From Leptobrachium leishanense (Eukaryota; Chordata; Amphibia; Anura; Megophryidae), in NCBI GenBank assembly GCA_009667805.1, contig CM019064.1, positions 269,123,662 through 269,187,661 of the forward strand: a stretch of DNA of 64,000 bases, given 5' to 3'. Below the pieces are notes generated by a model. It did not search any database and had not been told where the DNA came from. It saw only the letters and a program-made list of their open reading frames with translations. Numbering within the stretch: position 1 is the stretch's first letter; every line of letters starts with the position of its first letter. Made by a program: the position numbers and the translations under genes. Shown here piece after piece: positions 1-13,300 of this stretch.

Positions 1-1186
1 TTGTTCAGGGTAAAGTTTGGCTTTCTGATGCAGAGCTTTTATGTGCATGTCTGATTAAAGAATTCAACACAAACTTATCTGCTGAAAACCACTTCTACCA
101 TCAGCATCTAGGATTTCTTTTTTCCTTAAATGGTCAAACCATGCAACAAGCGAGTCAAATCTCGCTTGGAAAAAATTAAACAACAACAAATAAAAATGTT
201 TACTTACAGTGTACGGTTACTGTTGTTGATGCAATCATATTTTTATTTAACAACGAACATTTATAATCCCCTGATGCGTTTCGTTGGATGTCGGTTATTG
301 CATATGTACTTGAACCAATTATTCCTTCCACCTGGCCCTTTGTGTAAGAAAACCAGATATAAATCAACATGAATAACACCCGTGCCGGACCAATAATCCG
401 TAATCACTACTAACCGAAACAACCAAGTAGTTGTAGAAAAATAGTAGAGACAAACCAGACATAATGTGAAAATCAACCATGAAACATTAAGACGCTAGTA
501 GTACCAATGATACTTTTTGACTTCTGAATCTGAATACATTTTGATCGTGCTGGATAACAATTGTGTCACTGCTTAGTTAAGGTCCCACTCATTATCAAAA
601 AAGAGAAAAGACAACAAGGGATAAAAAAATCCTTTATGGCACAATGTGGTCAATGTGTGCCACGCAGACGTTATGTGAATCGCCTTGCACGCAGGTCTGG
701 CACTGTAAGGCAAGTGATGTATAAACCTCATCAGTCGACGACAGGCTATGACAGTCACTGTTTTCCTTTAGGGATTTTATTTGTGACTGTCATAGCACAT
801 CATGTGCCGTTAATGTATTAAAGAGACGATTTCCCAAGGTAAAATTGTCAAAACAATAAGTGCTGTCAACAAAAGCACAAGGTCCCTGCAAAAGACATCT
901 CCATTCAGTCTCACGTGGAAAATGAATGTAAGGGTGCTTTTCAGAGCTCTTAAATGTACGTGAATACATACTCTTTTAAAAGTACATGATTATACATGCA
1001 TATAAGTGGTATGGATAGCAGCACTCTATTATAATTTTCGTACAGCTACACATTTTTCCCAAATCAACACATTTTAGGGATTTCATTAATACGCATTACA
1101 GCCTATACAGGAGTTGATTTGTGCACAAAGGACACAATAAAATCTACGTAAAATAAACACAAAGAGCAGACCACTTGAAAACTTAC
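1..1186 (-). other. ALCAM: ALCAM intron after exon 7 (partial)
   Basis: AT-rich non-coding DNA downstream of the exon 7 donor. No coding similarity to the second half of ALCAM Ig domain 3 is seen in any minus-strand frame, so the next exon lies beyond the left edge. I recognise no transposon here. Confidence 0.8.
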
Positions 1187-1314
1187 TGGAGGGTAATACA
1201 AAAACTGCTGTGGAGGTGGATTACCGTTTCCTATACACCTCAGAGTGATGTTATCACCTTCTTTTATTGTTTTCCTTGGTGAATGTATTTGAATTGTAAC
1301 CTTCTCTGTAGGGT
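1187..1314 (-). CDS. ALCAM: ALCAM coding exon 7: first half of Ig domain 3
   Basis: 128 nt: two bases completing Tyr and 42 codons, ending in phase 0. The acceptor is TTACAG and the donor GTAAGT. It encodes PTEKVTIQIHSPRKTIKEGD, then NITLRCIGNGNPPPQQFLYY and PP. This matches the ALCAM signature KEGDNITLKCLGNGNPPP. The cysteine in LRCIG is the first of the C2-type Ig domain 3; its partner lies in the next exon beyond position 1. NIT is a sequon. The remaining exons of the gene (end of domain 3, domains 4 and 5, membrane span, tail) are not in the window. Confidence 0.95.
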
Positions 1315-4300
1315 CTGTAAGGAAAATGGGCAAACAAAAACAACAATGTCAAGTACACAATTATGGTGTACCCAGTGCGCAATTTACATTGAGTGTATTA
1401 TACATGGTTTTCACATAAATCAGGGCAGGGTAATTGCTTTGATGCATTCTTTATACATTGATTGAAGTTAATGCTTCCTTTCTGAGAACAGGTCCTAATT
1501 ATAGAGTTATTTAAAGAAAACACATAATACAAAAATATGTAGTTCTTCAGCAAAATCTATATATCTTTAAACATCAGTATAGCAGAACCCATTACTGTTT
1601 TCATTATAAAAGTTCCAGCAGGAAATTACTCCCTAGTGAGAATTTCTGTAAGCAAGATTTCAAACACAATATTTTAAATACACTGTTAAGATGAAGCGTG
1701 TCTATAGTTTACACAGGTGGAAGGAAATATAAATATACATTGAAAAAAAATAAAATAAAAAGGCCCTTCAAAAAAAAGAATGAAAACCTCATACCGTAAC
1801 GTTAAATCATAAGTGGAACCAACAATTGTAGAGACCTACCTAACCCATGCAGACTTCACTTAAAATTATGCTATGGAAAAATAAAAACTCACGAGCAGGG
1901 ACCTGCCTTGCGTGCACCAAGCTAGTGGTCACCATGGCTCTGCCTTGCTTGCCACGGCAAGGTAGACAACGTCAAGGTCTTCTGTTGCCCAGTGGGGATG
2001 CGAGAGAGAGGTGGGTGCACCACTCCATAAAGAGTCTGTTCTTCCCCACCCATTGGAACTCTGAGCTCTTAATGAGCAGGATACTAGCCCATCACACGTG
2101 GGAATAGCAGTTTGTATTCCAATCTGTTAATACACTTCATACAGTCCTTGTTGGTAGGATGGATTTCCCCCTTTTAAATCGCATACGGTAAAGCAAATAA
2201 AAAAAATAAAAAAAAATAATAAAAAAACAACACTGCCATGCACACTGCAACCTCTGATAAACATATTTCAGGTAGTCATGGGTTCCAGAGAGGCCAACTT
2301 CCAAAAAGTCAATGTAGGAGAAATGACTCCAGGCACTTTACTGCATAATCAACACACTTTCAATGAGGTATCAGGCAACGGTTCAGTCAGCCTTTCTCTC
2401 TAACGTCCTTAAGAACAGTGGTCTGTCATTAGCCCCAAAACATTGCCTCAAACCAAAAACCAGTGCTGTGCCCCCAAGGCCTCTTTCTATCCAGATTTAC
2501 TCCAAGACTTGGCAGTGTCTTTACATTTATCTCAACTCCTATGTGTGGAAATCCTTTAGCCATGATGTGATACTAAGATAGACGTAATGAGACTTAAGCA
2601 ATGCATTTTTGTAGCTAATATCAAACGTATAATAAATCTCTAAAAACATTTACTTCATGATGTTCTAGGTGTAAGCTTCAAACCCAGAAGCTAGTGTGTT
2701 TTATATAAACTTTCAGAATAGTGCAGGAATTTAGGAAGCAGAACTACAATTCTAGGAGTCTTTATCATCCCAGGTTTTCTAATAGTTCTAATATAAACCC
2801 CTTTTACCACAGTAGGAAAAAATAGCAATCCTTTAATGCAGGGCTGTCCAACACCAGCCCCCCAGATGTTTAAGAACTACAGCTCCCATAATTCCCTGGC
2901 CATCTACTAAACTGAAAGAACTCTGGGAATTTGAGGCTTCAACACCTGGGAGGCCATGAGTTTGACAGCCTTCCTTTAATTGTTTCCCTTTATTAACAAT
3001 CAAGTTGGCATAAAAAGAAAAAAAATCAGGGGAATTCACATTATACAATGCTATGCAATTTCTGGATACATTAGAAGATTCAAAATGTATCATATTGTAA
3101 TGTCCTGTCAGAATGCTGTAACAAAAGTGTTTTTTTTTTTTTTAATGTAAAAATTTCCATTCAGATTTCAATTTATAGTTTCTAAATAATTTCTTTCACA
3201 TTTTTTTTAAAGATTTTATGCAGGATCACAAATGGACCAGTGAAAGACACGGGCCGTCACAGCAGTTGCCAGGTAGAAAAAACACAAAAAGTAAACTAAT
3301 TGTGCGGGTGGCGTCGGCAGGAGCCAAAAGCAGCACCGGTATAATATGAAAGTAAAACATGACATAGCAGGAAGAAATAATCAAAATGAGAGGCAAATGT
3401 CCTCTGCATCCCAGTAAAAGAAAAAGTAAGTCAATGACTTCAAAAAGCAACTCAGGCAGAAATAACAAGGAATCAAAAACAATTTCAGAGTTCCAATCTG
3501 CTTATGGAAGAGGGGGATGAAAAACTCAGCATGGTGTGGGGTCATAATGGGTGGAGAGCAGGTTTGGGGCCAATAATGCAGTGGGACAGGTCGGTGTAGC
3601 TCATGTCCAGCAAGAAGGCGGGTTGAGCAAACTTGCCAAATGAAGACAAGGACCAGGAGGCAAATGGGGCTATGTGCTCAACCCAGGAAAGCGGGAGCCC
3701 AGTCGGGGGCAAAACCCGCTCCCAGGAGCACAGGCCAGGCTTCAGCTGGGATGGAGATAGTAAGAAGCACGTTCCCGTGGGTCACCACGAGAGAGCCAGC
3801 CAAGCCCCAGTGGTATCGGTCCCCTTTAAGATGGAGAAAAGCCGGTCACCTCTCAGTACCGTCGTCGCACCATCAGGGTCACGAAGGGCAAATCTTGATA
3901 AAGGGTCAGTAGTGCTCCTTCAAAATGAACCACCGCTCGAGCCCTCGGGGCCTACATAAGTTGCAACTTGGCAGTAACATTTTTGGCAATCGCGATGACG
4001 TTTCTTGGCGTGTTTTGGGGAGCTGTCATGGCTTTGTGGATCCTGTATGAAGTGCCAAACAGCTCCACCATATCAGAAGGTGATTCCGAAGTTTGATGAG
4101 CCAAGTGATTCACATAAGGGAGCAAGTCCATCATGGGCACCAATTCCGGGACTCCACGGACCCAGACATTGCGCCTGTGGTGTCGAGATTCCAGGGCCTC
4201 CACCAAATCGGGTCAGAAGGTCAACCTGTGATTGAAGGGCGCTCACCTGGGCCAAAAAGGACCACCTGCTCAGCCGCCAAGTCAGGTGTCTGTGCTTGAG

Positions 4301-7300
4301 TCATCACCACCTGGGAACGCACCAACTCAACCTCAGCCCACACCCCGGACATCTCGGCAGACCATAAGGACTTGAATTCTGCTATAACACTTTGGTAATC
4401 TCCCCTCGTAGTAGGGCGGGCTTCATCCAGAGCGACTTTGGGGTGGGGAGAAGATGTCACGACACCCGGAGGGGTCCCCCCGTCGACCCAGAGGCATCCG
4501 GCAGCTGTGATTGCAGGGTCTCCTGGTATAGAGGGCGACTGGAGATCAATGATGGGCCACCCCAGTGAGAGAGTGGTAAATCCTCCTCTGAGTAGCCCAG
4601 CAAGGGGTCAGACGCAGGCCCCGAGAGAGGCCGCTTCTTCTGGGCCCCCTTCCGTGTGGCAGAGCCAGCCGCCTGGACCTCCTCCTGGGGACTTGGGGTT
4701 ATACAAATAATCCCAGACCCACTCCCAAGGAGCCAGGAGTAACCGTCCTCCCCTTAGGATCCATAGCCAGGGGCAAGGATGGAGGGGGGCCGCATTGCCA
4801 GGGGTGCACTTGCTTTCCATGGATTCCCCAATATCCCTGACTGGAGCCTTCCAAACTGTGCTGCTGCTTCAGCGACTTTTTACTCATATCCAGGGCCGAG
4901 GTGGGCAAGCAGTCGCCAGGGAATGGAACCGAAGGAGGCAGCAGGAAACTCCCCAGGCTTCACAAAATGGTCGCTCCAACTAGGCTGAACCAGGCCTGAA
5001 ACCCGCCAAGTCGTTTTCACGCCTTCCAACTCTCAGAAAGTGACAGTCCCTGGAGCTCTAGAGGGAATCCAGTTCTCCAGGGAATCGATGTGGGACGAGA
5101 GGGCCTTTAATAAGCCTTGAATCAGCCTGTTTTTTCATTGTTTGTCATCCAAACCTCTAGGTATATATTCCATGGGGCACTCTAGAAATGGCAACCTGAT
5201 ACAGCATTTTTTTCAGAAAATACACAATTTTAACAAAAACGGAAAAAAATAAATAAAAGTCTCACTTGTATTTTGGCCCATTGTGTTTTATGAATAATAG
5301 GACTATGTATAAAACACTGACCTTGCTTGCCACATGGGAAATGAGGGGGCAACGGCAGTGGTATTGTTTATTTTATACATGACAAATTGACAATGTCATT
5401 GTTTTGGAACAACAACAAAAAAAAATTATTTATGTTTGCGTGTTTTTATAAATTTTTTCTTTTACATAGTCATGTTTGGTAACATTAGAAAGGCCAGACT
5501 TTGTCCTGTCCAATGACACCAACATGACTTTGTGAGGTGTAAAGAATGGAAATACAGGGGTATCCCCTCCCCCACTCTCCACACAGCAGCTTGTGTTTTA
5601 GATGGATCAATGTACAATAACACTTTGAGCCATCACCTACACATTTGGTCCCGGCATAGAAACCGAGAAGGCGAGTTAGTCCAGCAGCATTATTTGCTGT
5701 ACAAGTAAATGCACATAATGTCTAATGCCTTAGAAATGAGGGGGGAAAAAAATAAAAATAAAATTTTTGCATTTTTTCCTTCTGTTTTTAAATGGTCATA
5801 TTTGGCATCATTGGAAAGGCCAGTCCCTGACCTAGCCAATGACAGCATGTGGTCCCTTTCTGACGTTATCCATGCGCCGTCAGTGGGTGGGGGAGGTTCC
5901 GGAGGCATCTTAAATGTTAGCCCCCTTCAAGAGAAGTCTGCAATCAAGAAAGGGGAGGACCTCGCAGCGCATTACCTGCAGTCAACGGTTTAAAATGTAC
6001 ATTTGTGAATTTAAATATTTTCATGTATTCAATTATCTTTACAGAAATATCACTGGGATGAAAGGTTCTAAACTTTAGATGGAGCATCCATTATTAGTAA
6101 ACAGGCAGAAATTGCCTTTGTGTCAAAAACAAATATATAAAAAGATAAAATGGTCAAATATCCCACCTATGCTGTCAGTGAGTGACCTCAGAGCTCCTCC
6201 TCAGTTATGACCTCACCCTGGCTGTTTTATTGCGGTATAATACGCAGTCTAAAAGCGTTATAGAAGTGATGTATACATGAGAATTTAGCAAGAAAACAAT
6301 CATGTTTTTCAATGCAAACACTTGTGTACATGATTTTAGGAGTGAATGGTTCAGCAAGTAAACTCAGATAGTGGGAATGCAACTTTTAAGAAAACATATT
6401 CGTGTAAAAAGTAAATCGAGATCTGGCTTCTACAGTTATCTTGCCCAATGATGAAACTTTCATGGGTAAGGCCGATTGTTCCAGATGTACCAGTGATTCC
6501 CGCAAATCCATTTTTTAATAAAACATTAGGGAAATTAAAGCAGGCGTGAATAACAGGGATCTAGATACTCATATGTGACACTGAAGCATGTGGTCTTCAG
6601 CAGTGAGTTTCCCATTACTCCTAGTAAAACATTTGGAAAAAAATACATCATACTTACAGTAGATATCGAAAATCGCCATATCAGATTCAATTGCCATTTG
6701 TCCATTTGGCATGTAATAGGTCACCGTACAGATAAACTCTGCATCTATATCATCTTTAGTTGCCATGTACTGAAGAGATGACTGCATGTTATGAAGGCCA
6801 CTGGTTGCACTTCTGTCGTTTGAGGACTCTATGGATATGACTAAACAGGACAAAATGTTTTAATGAGCATTAATCAGTAACTCGTACAATGTCCAAATCA
6901 GTAATGGCAGTTAACTCAAACAAGTTCCAAGGTATTTGTTTCAACAAATGTGAGAAATAGAGGCTTATTCGCATTGCTCGAGAAGCAAGTTTCTGATTGA
7001 CGACATGGTAAGACAAAATGAGAAGCTGCAAATCGAAATTAATAAATTACGACAGAGAGAGAGAATAAACAGAGCTTTTTATAATTGAAACAGACAATAA
7101 ACCAGCATTCCAGTGACAGACAAACTAAACATATGCTAATTGCCTTAATAAGGAAAAATAATGAAGGCATAATTAACTCTAAATGGGCAGAGTGTCTCCC
7201 TCTATTAGCTTTCTGACACAGATAGCTGCAATCCTTTTCTGTTTACAAGTATTAACAACTAAACAAGACTCCTGTGGGGATGACAGCCAGCTTTATTAGC

Positions 7301-10300
7301 AGATTACAGTTCAAATGCACAGATATCTAATTTTATAGAAGCTATAAACTGTACATTATATGGACATTTGCATGAAGGTTTATGTCAAGCATATAAAGTA
7401 GGACCTGAAAAATAAAACTTTACAGTGTAAATAAACGTATGGGGGGGGGGGAGCCTTTCATGAACATAGTGCTGGTCTTTCTAAATTTTATTGATAAAAG
7501 AGTTTACAATGACCTTGGATAAAAATCGCTTGATGATGGATGTCATGTTTACAAATTACAAACTTCCGTAAAGCATCTGGCAGGGATACGACAAAAGGAT
7601 AATGTTATTATAGAATGCCAAACAAAATATATAAAAGATTTAAACCATACCTCCAGCAACTGGTTCAAGGGCCTTTCCATTCCTATACCACGTGATGTTA
7701 CCACCTGGATAGCTTTCCAGTGAAACGCATTCACCAACCTGAAACAAAGGAATCAGAGTCACCCCCTTGTCAAAATACAACTAAAATAAGGGGGGGGGGA
7801 ATATATATTATATATTAGACAAACACTGAGAGGGCAACACCTAAACTTTACTAAGCACAATGGGATGGTGCGTTGAGACATAGATAAAGTACACCAAGAG
7901 GAGAGCACTCCAATACTAAAACTACACCAACGATGCTTCACAATCACTGTTTTCAATGGATTTGATTTTTTTCCCACAACCTACAGATAATAAATGATGG
8001 GAGTTTAGCTCACAAAATATGATCATGTTTTGCTTAAGCCTGTCACAGCGTCAATGTATCCCATCTTGACAGGTCCTATGCAAACATCTAATGACTGCAT
8101 TTATGGCACTAACTCATTACCCATCACCGCTTAATCTTAAAATCACTGGGAGCCCCATAAAGGATTCTGGCCTCTGAGTTAATCCCATAAATGCAGGCAT
8201 GAGATACATTGATACTGTGACAGATTTAAGGAAGATCTGATCATGTTTTTAACTACACTCATTTATTACCTAGTTAGGTTGTGGAAACATTTGAATAAAA
8301 AAATAAATGTTAAAATTCTGTGAAAACCATAAAGGTCTTTAAATTTTGAAGCACTGATGGTGTAGGTTTTTTAATGGAGTACCTTCCCCTTTGTGTATGT
8401 GTGTGTGTACCACTTTTTTAAGACCGAGTACCGATACTTTTGTTCAAGTACTCACCGATACCAAGTACCGATACTTTTATTTTATGTCACGTGACGCTTT
8501 CCAATAAGAACAGACCTCATAGATATGCCCCCCCAGCTCGTGGATACTGCCCCCCAGCTCGTGGATACTGCCCCCCAGCTCGTGGATAGTGCCCCCCAGC
8601 TACTGGATAGTGCCCCCCAGCTACTGGATAGTGCCCCCCAGCTCGTGGATAATGCCCCCCAGCTCGTGGATAATGCCCCCCAGCTCGTGGATAATGCCCC
8701 CCAGCACATGGATTTGCCCCCCTCAGCTCATACTTACCTTCCTTTAGCGACGCCAGGAAAGTCTTCGCGCGCGCTCCTTGGAAGGTCCCCAGCCGCGACC
8801 ACGTGGGACCATGTGATCGCGGCTGGGGTCCTTCCAACGAGCGCACGCGCGGAAACTTTCCCGGCGTCGCTCAGGAAGGTAAGTATGAACGGAGAGCAGC
8901 TGCAGGGCCTGTCTGAATGCTCTATCGGCATTCGGACAGGCCCTGCAGCTGCTCTCCTCACTTTGTTTATACTTACCTTCCTTAGCGACGCCGGGAAAGT
9001 TCCCGTGCATGTGCTCGTTGGAAGGACCCCAGCCGCAATCACATGGTCCCACGTGGTCGCGGCTGGGGACCTTCCAAGGAGCGCACGCGCAGAAGCTTTC
9101 CCGGCGTCGCTAAAGGAAGGTAAGTATTAAACAAAGCGGAGAGCAGCTGCAGGGCCTGTCCGAATGCCGATAGAGCATTCGGGCAGCTGCCCCAGCCCCT
9201 CGGATGCCGGCAAGCCGGCTCAATGCCGGCTTCCGGTATCGGAAAAAAATATCAGGGGTACTGCACGAGTACCAAGTACTCCTGCAGTACCCGGTATCGG
9301 CACCGATATCGACACTAGTATCGGTATCGGTGCAACCCTAATATATATAGTATATCTCAAATCAATTGTGAAGCAAATGATGGAATAAGGGAGGGAAGTT
9401 AAGACACACTTGGGTTACAAGTATTAGAATAAATGCAATTCTTCAAACCAAAATATTATAAAGATACATTATAAACCCCAAATACTGATTCAGGCTAGTA
9501 TACGTTTCAAATAAATTTGGGAAAAGAGACGCAGTCTCAGAATAGCATTTAGTTTTTGCCAATTGGTGCAAATAGATGACAACTCAGGGATTTAAACTAC
9601 TACAGCTACTTGTAGAAGACTGAGACTGAAAAGTCAAAATGTAATATGCACTCTATAAGCATATTGCGAAACTGTGGCTTGTGAAAAATAATGAAAGCCC
9701 TGAAGGAACACATGCCAGGTCATACTTGAAAACGAGAGAAATCTCAATGTATCCTTCCTGGTAAAATACTTTAGAAATAAATAAAATAAACACTTGAAAT
9801 TACCAAGTAATGTTGTAAATCTCAAACATCATGCTTGCGGCAAAACCATGTAGTTAGAGTAACTAGTGTCAACAGATAGTATCCATCAACTCAGAACTGC
9901 TGAAATAATTCACCTTTCACAGACTGCACGGTCCTAAAAATTGTGCTGCCAGATTAAATAAGGGTTGGAGCCAAAAGAGAAGTTGAAAGGACACTACTTG
10001 TGCATTACAAACAAAGCGACTTTATAAAACACATGCTGCTGTTTTTTTTTTTTCTCTGAAGTGGTTGCATGTAAAAAGGAAAAATAAAGTTAGGTAATCG
10101 TTATTTCTGGTTTTCATTTTTTGGACTTTTCCCATGATGCAACATTTACAAAGGTCTGTGCAAACGTTTTATCTTCCATAGTATTTATAACAGTTAGGCC
10201 CCGTTCACACCTAAACGTTTTAAAGTGCGTTCCTGCACGCTTTAAAATGCATGAACGGGGAAATCCCATGCTTTCCTATGGGACCTGTTCACACCAGGGC

Positions 10301-13300
10301 GTTTTAAAGCACGCAGGAACGCGATTTAACACGTCCGACGCACAACGAAGTACGGGAGCTTCTTTGGTGCGTATAGCAGCGCGTTCGCAGCCATAGACCT
10401 AGCCACGAATGCGCTGCGATGTGCGTTTGCACGCTTTTCGTATGCGCTAACACACAAAAAAAAATGCACGTATTGCGCGCATATAAAAAAAGTTGAGGTG
10501 TGAACCCAGCCTTAAGGCTTCGGGACTATTGTCCTGCCTCGGATACCTGAGATTAGAAAAGGCAGATGAATGAGATATGACAGGGATCTTAAAAGACTTC
10601 TAATCTACACCTTGTGAGGTCTTTGAATACATCCCACACAATACAATTATGTGAGCTGGTGATTGGGCATAGAATGGAGTGAATGGGTCAAAGCCACATA
10701 GCGAGGAGGGATTGATGTAAAGATACTGTGCGGGGTACGCAACACAAAATATCACACAATGGATGCACCCAGTGACACAGTAAAATATTTTCTTAACATA
10801 CAAGAGAAAAACAAAGCACATGTAAGATATCAGCAACATAAACAAAATGGGAACATTTCATTTTTTTTTGTTGGTAGTTGCCTTCTCTGCAGATGACGTG
10901 TGGGAGACGTCCTGGGGATTCTGCAGTGAAAAGGGAAAACCTCAGCCGGACGGGACAGAGACCTGATCCATCGCGGGCCTCTCTGAGACGGATTGCTAAT
11001 GCGATTGTCCTTAGACTGTGACATTGGCACGCTCAAGCGTAATGACGTCTCAAATGACCAATAGCCAGGAAGTTCAAACCTCCCTGCTGCCTGGTCCTGA
11101 GGGGGGGGTATCTTAACTTCACCCAGAAACTTAAACAGTTTGGGGGACCTGGGAGGAGGATACGCGACACACCCTGGCCACTTTAGCGTTATAAAGTGGA
11201 CAGGTGTGTAGAGTATCCCTTTAAGGCCCATGTCAGATGAACGCAGTGATCACGTCCGTGTTGCCGCACAGTTTAACGTCTGTCATAGCATAGAATCATG
11301 ATCAATAGAGACCCACACACGAAGTACGTGCGCACCGAACTACGCATGTGGCAAACGGATGCAAGTTAGGCAAGAACGTAAAGCCGCTAGATGGACGCGC
11401 AGAGTGCACCACGTCCGCGTAGCGTTGTGTGAGTGATGAGATGTCAGACGCAGCGCATTTGCGACGTCCAGCACATTGACGCACAAAATGGCTTTTCATA
11501 TCCTTTTCAAATTATTATCATTTTTCCTATTAATTTTGTTTCCCATAATTCCCTTTTTTTCTACGTCCGTCAACAAAAACGGACCGTGTGGTGTCTACAG
11601 TATCTTCCGTCAGTACGTCTGTCCGATATGCACGCAAGCAGAGTGCGCTCAGACTGCGTTCGTCTGACATTAGCCTAAGTCTTCTAAATTCCCCATTTTT
11701 TATTACATTTAATGAGACACACACACTGTACAAGAAAAGAAACATGTTTTTGCAGCTGAATTTACCTTGTTTAGCTTTCCTGTTTCCATGTAGTTTGGTT
11801 GGTTTTTAATTTCAGGTTGGGAAGGTGGCTCTAAAACATGAAACATATTTTTAACATGGCCAATTTACATTATCCATACAAAGACAATAACAAGGCGCAG
11901 GGTGAAAAAAACCTTGAAAGTCCAGCTGATAAGAAGATATATTTAAATCCAATGTTACGAAGAATATGCTTCAGCTTGTAATAATGCTGGAGGAATATAT
12001 ACATGTACGCCTTTGTGCTGTTCTCTAAATTGTCTGACATCAGAGTCAAAACAAGCCAACAAGGAGGTCACTGGACCTTAAATAATGGTTTACAACAAAC
12101 CAGGAGGAACATCACATATCAGAACTCCAAAGAGAAAATAAGGTCAAGTTGGCTGAAACCCAATGGACCGACTATAGAGTAGAATATGCAGGATCATTTT
12201 TCAAGGATTGTAGTCTGTATTCAAGCAGTGGCAGCAGTATGGATGAAACACAACAATATCTATTTGAAGATTGCATCTGCTACTTATGGTTAAGTGCATT
12301 GTATTTATGTAGGATATTAATTCATTTTCATATGGTTTTAGATTCTGCTTTGGATGACTGATATTAGCACAGAATCTTTTTTTCTGCAGACATTTGCGAA
12401 CAGTCCAATCAAGCCGTCCTGTCCCACAATGCCTGGCTCCTATGGTCTCAAAGGTTGTATTGGTGACCAAATGCACATGCAGAATTCAGCATTCTATAAA
12501 GTGGGTGTCCAAACCGGGTCTTAGAACATTTTCCAGGAACCAAGAGTCACTGAAACTGAGTCTTTTTTTTAATTATTGTTATTTTGATTCATACGAGATC
12601 AACTAGAAGTCGGTGCATTTTGCACTATATAAATGATAATAATAATGATGATGATGTTCTAACAAAACAAGTCAGCACTGCTCTGATCACCAGGTGTTTA
12701 TGTCTCTACAAAATATTTTTGTATTTGCAGTAAAGCTTTTTAAGATTGTGATTTTACAATGTTCTCCATCTTTGTTTTTATAAACCATTTGCAACTCAGG
12801 ACACTATGAACCTTTAAGAAATGGCTCTGGAAGAATGGCTACACATGCAAATCAATTTACAGAAGAAAATATAAGGAACAGGTATTTTTTAGGTCTAAAA
12901 GGAGCTTTTCTTCAGTCGGCATTTTTTTTAAAAAAATCATACAATTGCTGTGAAGCAACTTATACTCACTGAACACTTTAACTACTGTTGGATTTTCAAA
13001 AACATTGTCTTCTGTTACAAGCATGCATACGAATCTCCGCTCATCACTGATTTTTGCGTCCGAGATGAACAAAGTATAGTTCTCTGACAAGTTAAGACGG
13101 CCTTTATATTCAGGCACATCTTCATAACTGATCTTGTTTTTCACATCTGAACGAGCAGCAACAAATACTGGAGTACCGTCAGCTTTTTCCTAGAGAAAGA
13201 AACATAAGAGAATTGTAATAATCTGTTCTATATTAGTGTAGCATGAGGCAATCTGATAAAATTAGTCTCTTATCTTACACAGCTAAGGATATATGCACAA

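Larger units (their letters stand above)
1315..6657 (-). other. ALCAM: ALCAM intron between exons 6 and 7
   Basis: 5,343 bp. It holds a hAT-like MITE (2839-2973), a decayed LINE ORF1 block (about 3600-5000), and two similar AT-rich segments near 5466-5535 and 5790-5860. Both of these contain a GGAAAGGCCAG or AGAAAGGCCAG core, and a related core recurs near 15003-15066. The rest is AT-rich with homopolymer runs and no recognised feature. 1860-2105 is open in one frame but has no recognisable domain. Confidence 0.85.
7739..11765 (-). other. ALCAM: ALCAM intron between exons 4 and 5
   Basis: 4,027 bp. It holds a hAT-like element with minisatellite (8409-9340), a short LINE 3' tail (9712-9792), a Harbinger-like MITE (10197-10511), a dispersed repeat ending in a TATCCCTTTAA motif (10838-11222) and directly beside it another Harbinger-like MITE (11225-11675). 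The last lies about 90 bp from exon 4. Confidence 0.85.

Noticed and set aside
7441..7451. G runs (also 15115-15125, 53218-53229, 61158-61170) as possible regulatory sites
   Set aside because: Simple homopolymers common in this intron. No associated conserved sequence.
8482..9130. Repetitive frames of 75-201 codons on both strands
   Set aside because: Same minisatellite and GC-rich foldback in hAT-like copy 1; low stop density, no domain.
12857..12969. Extension of the exon 3 frame beyond 12970
   Set aside because: It reads into the intron after a consensus GTGAGT donor; joining to exon 4 requires splicing at 12970.
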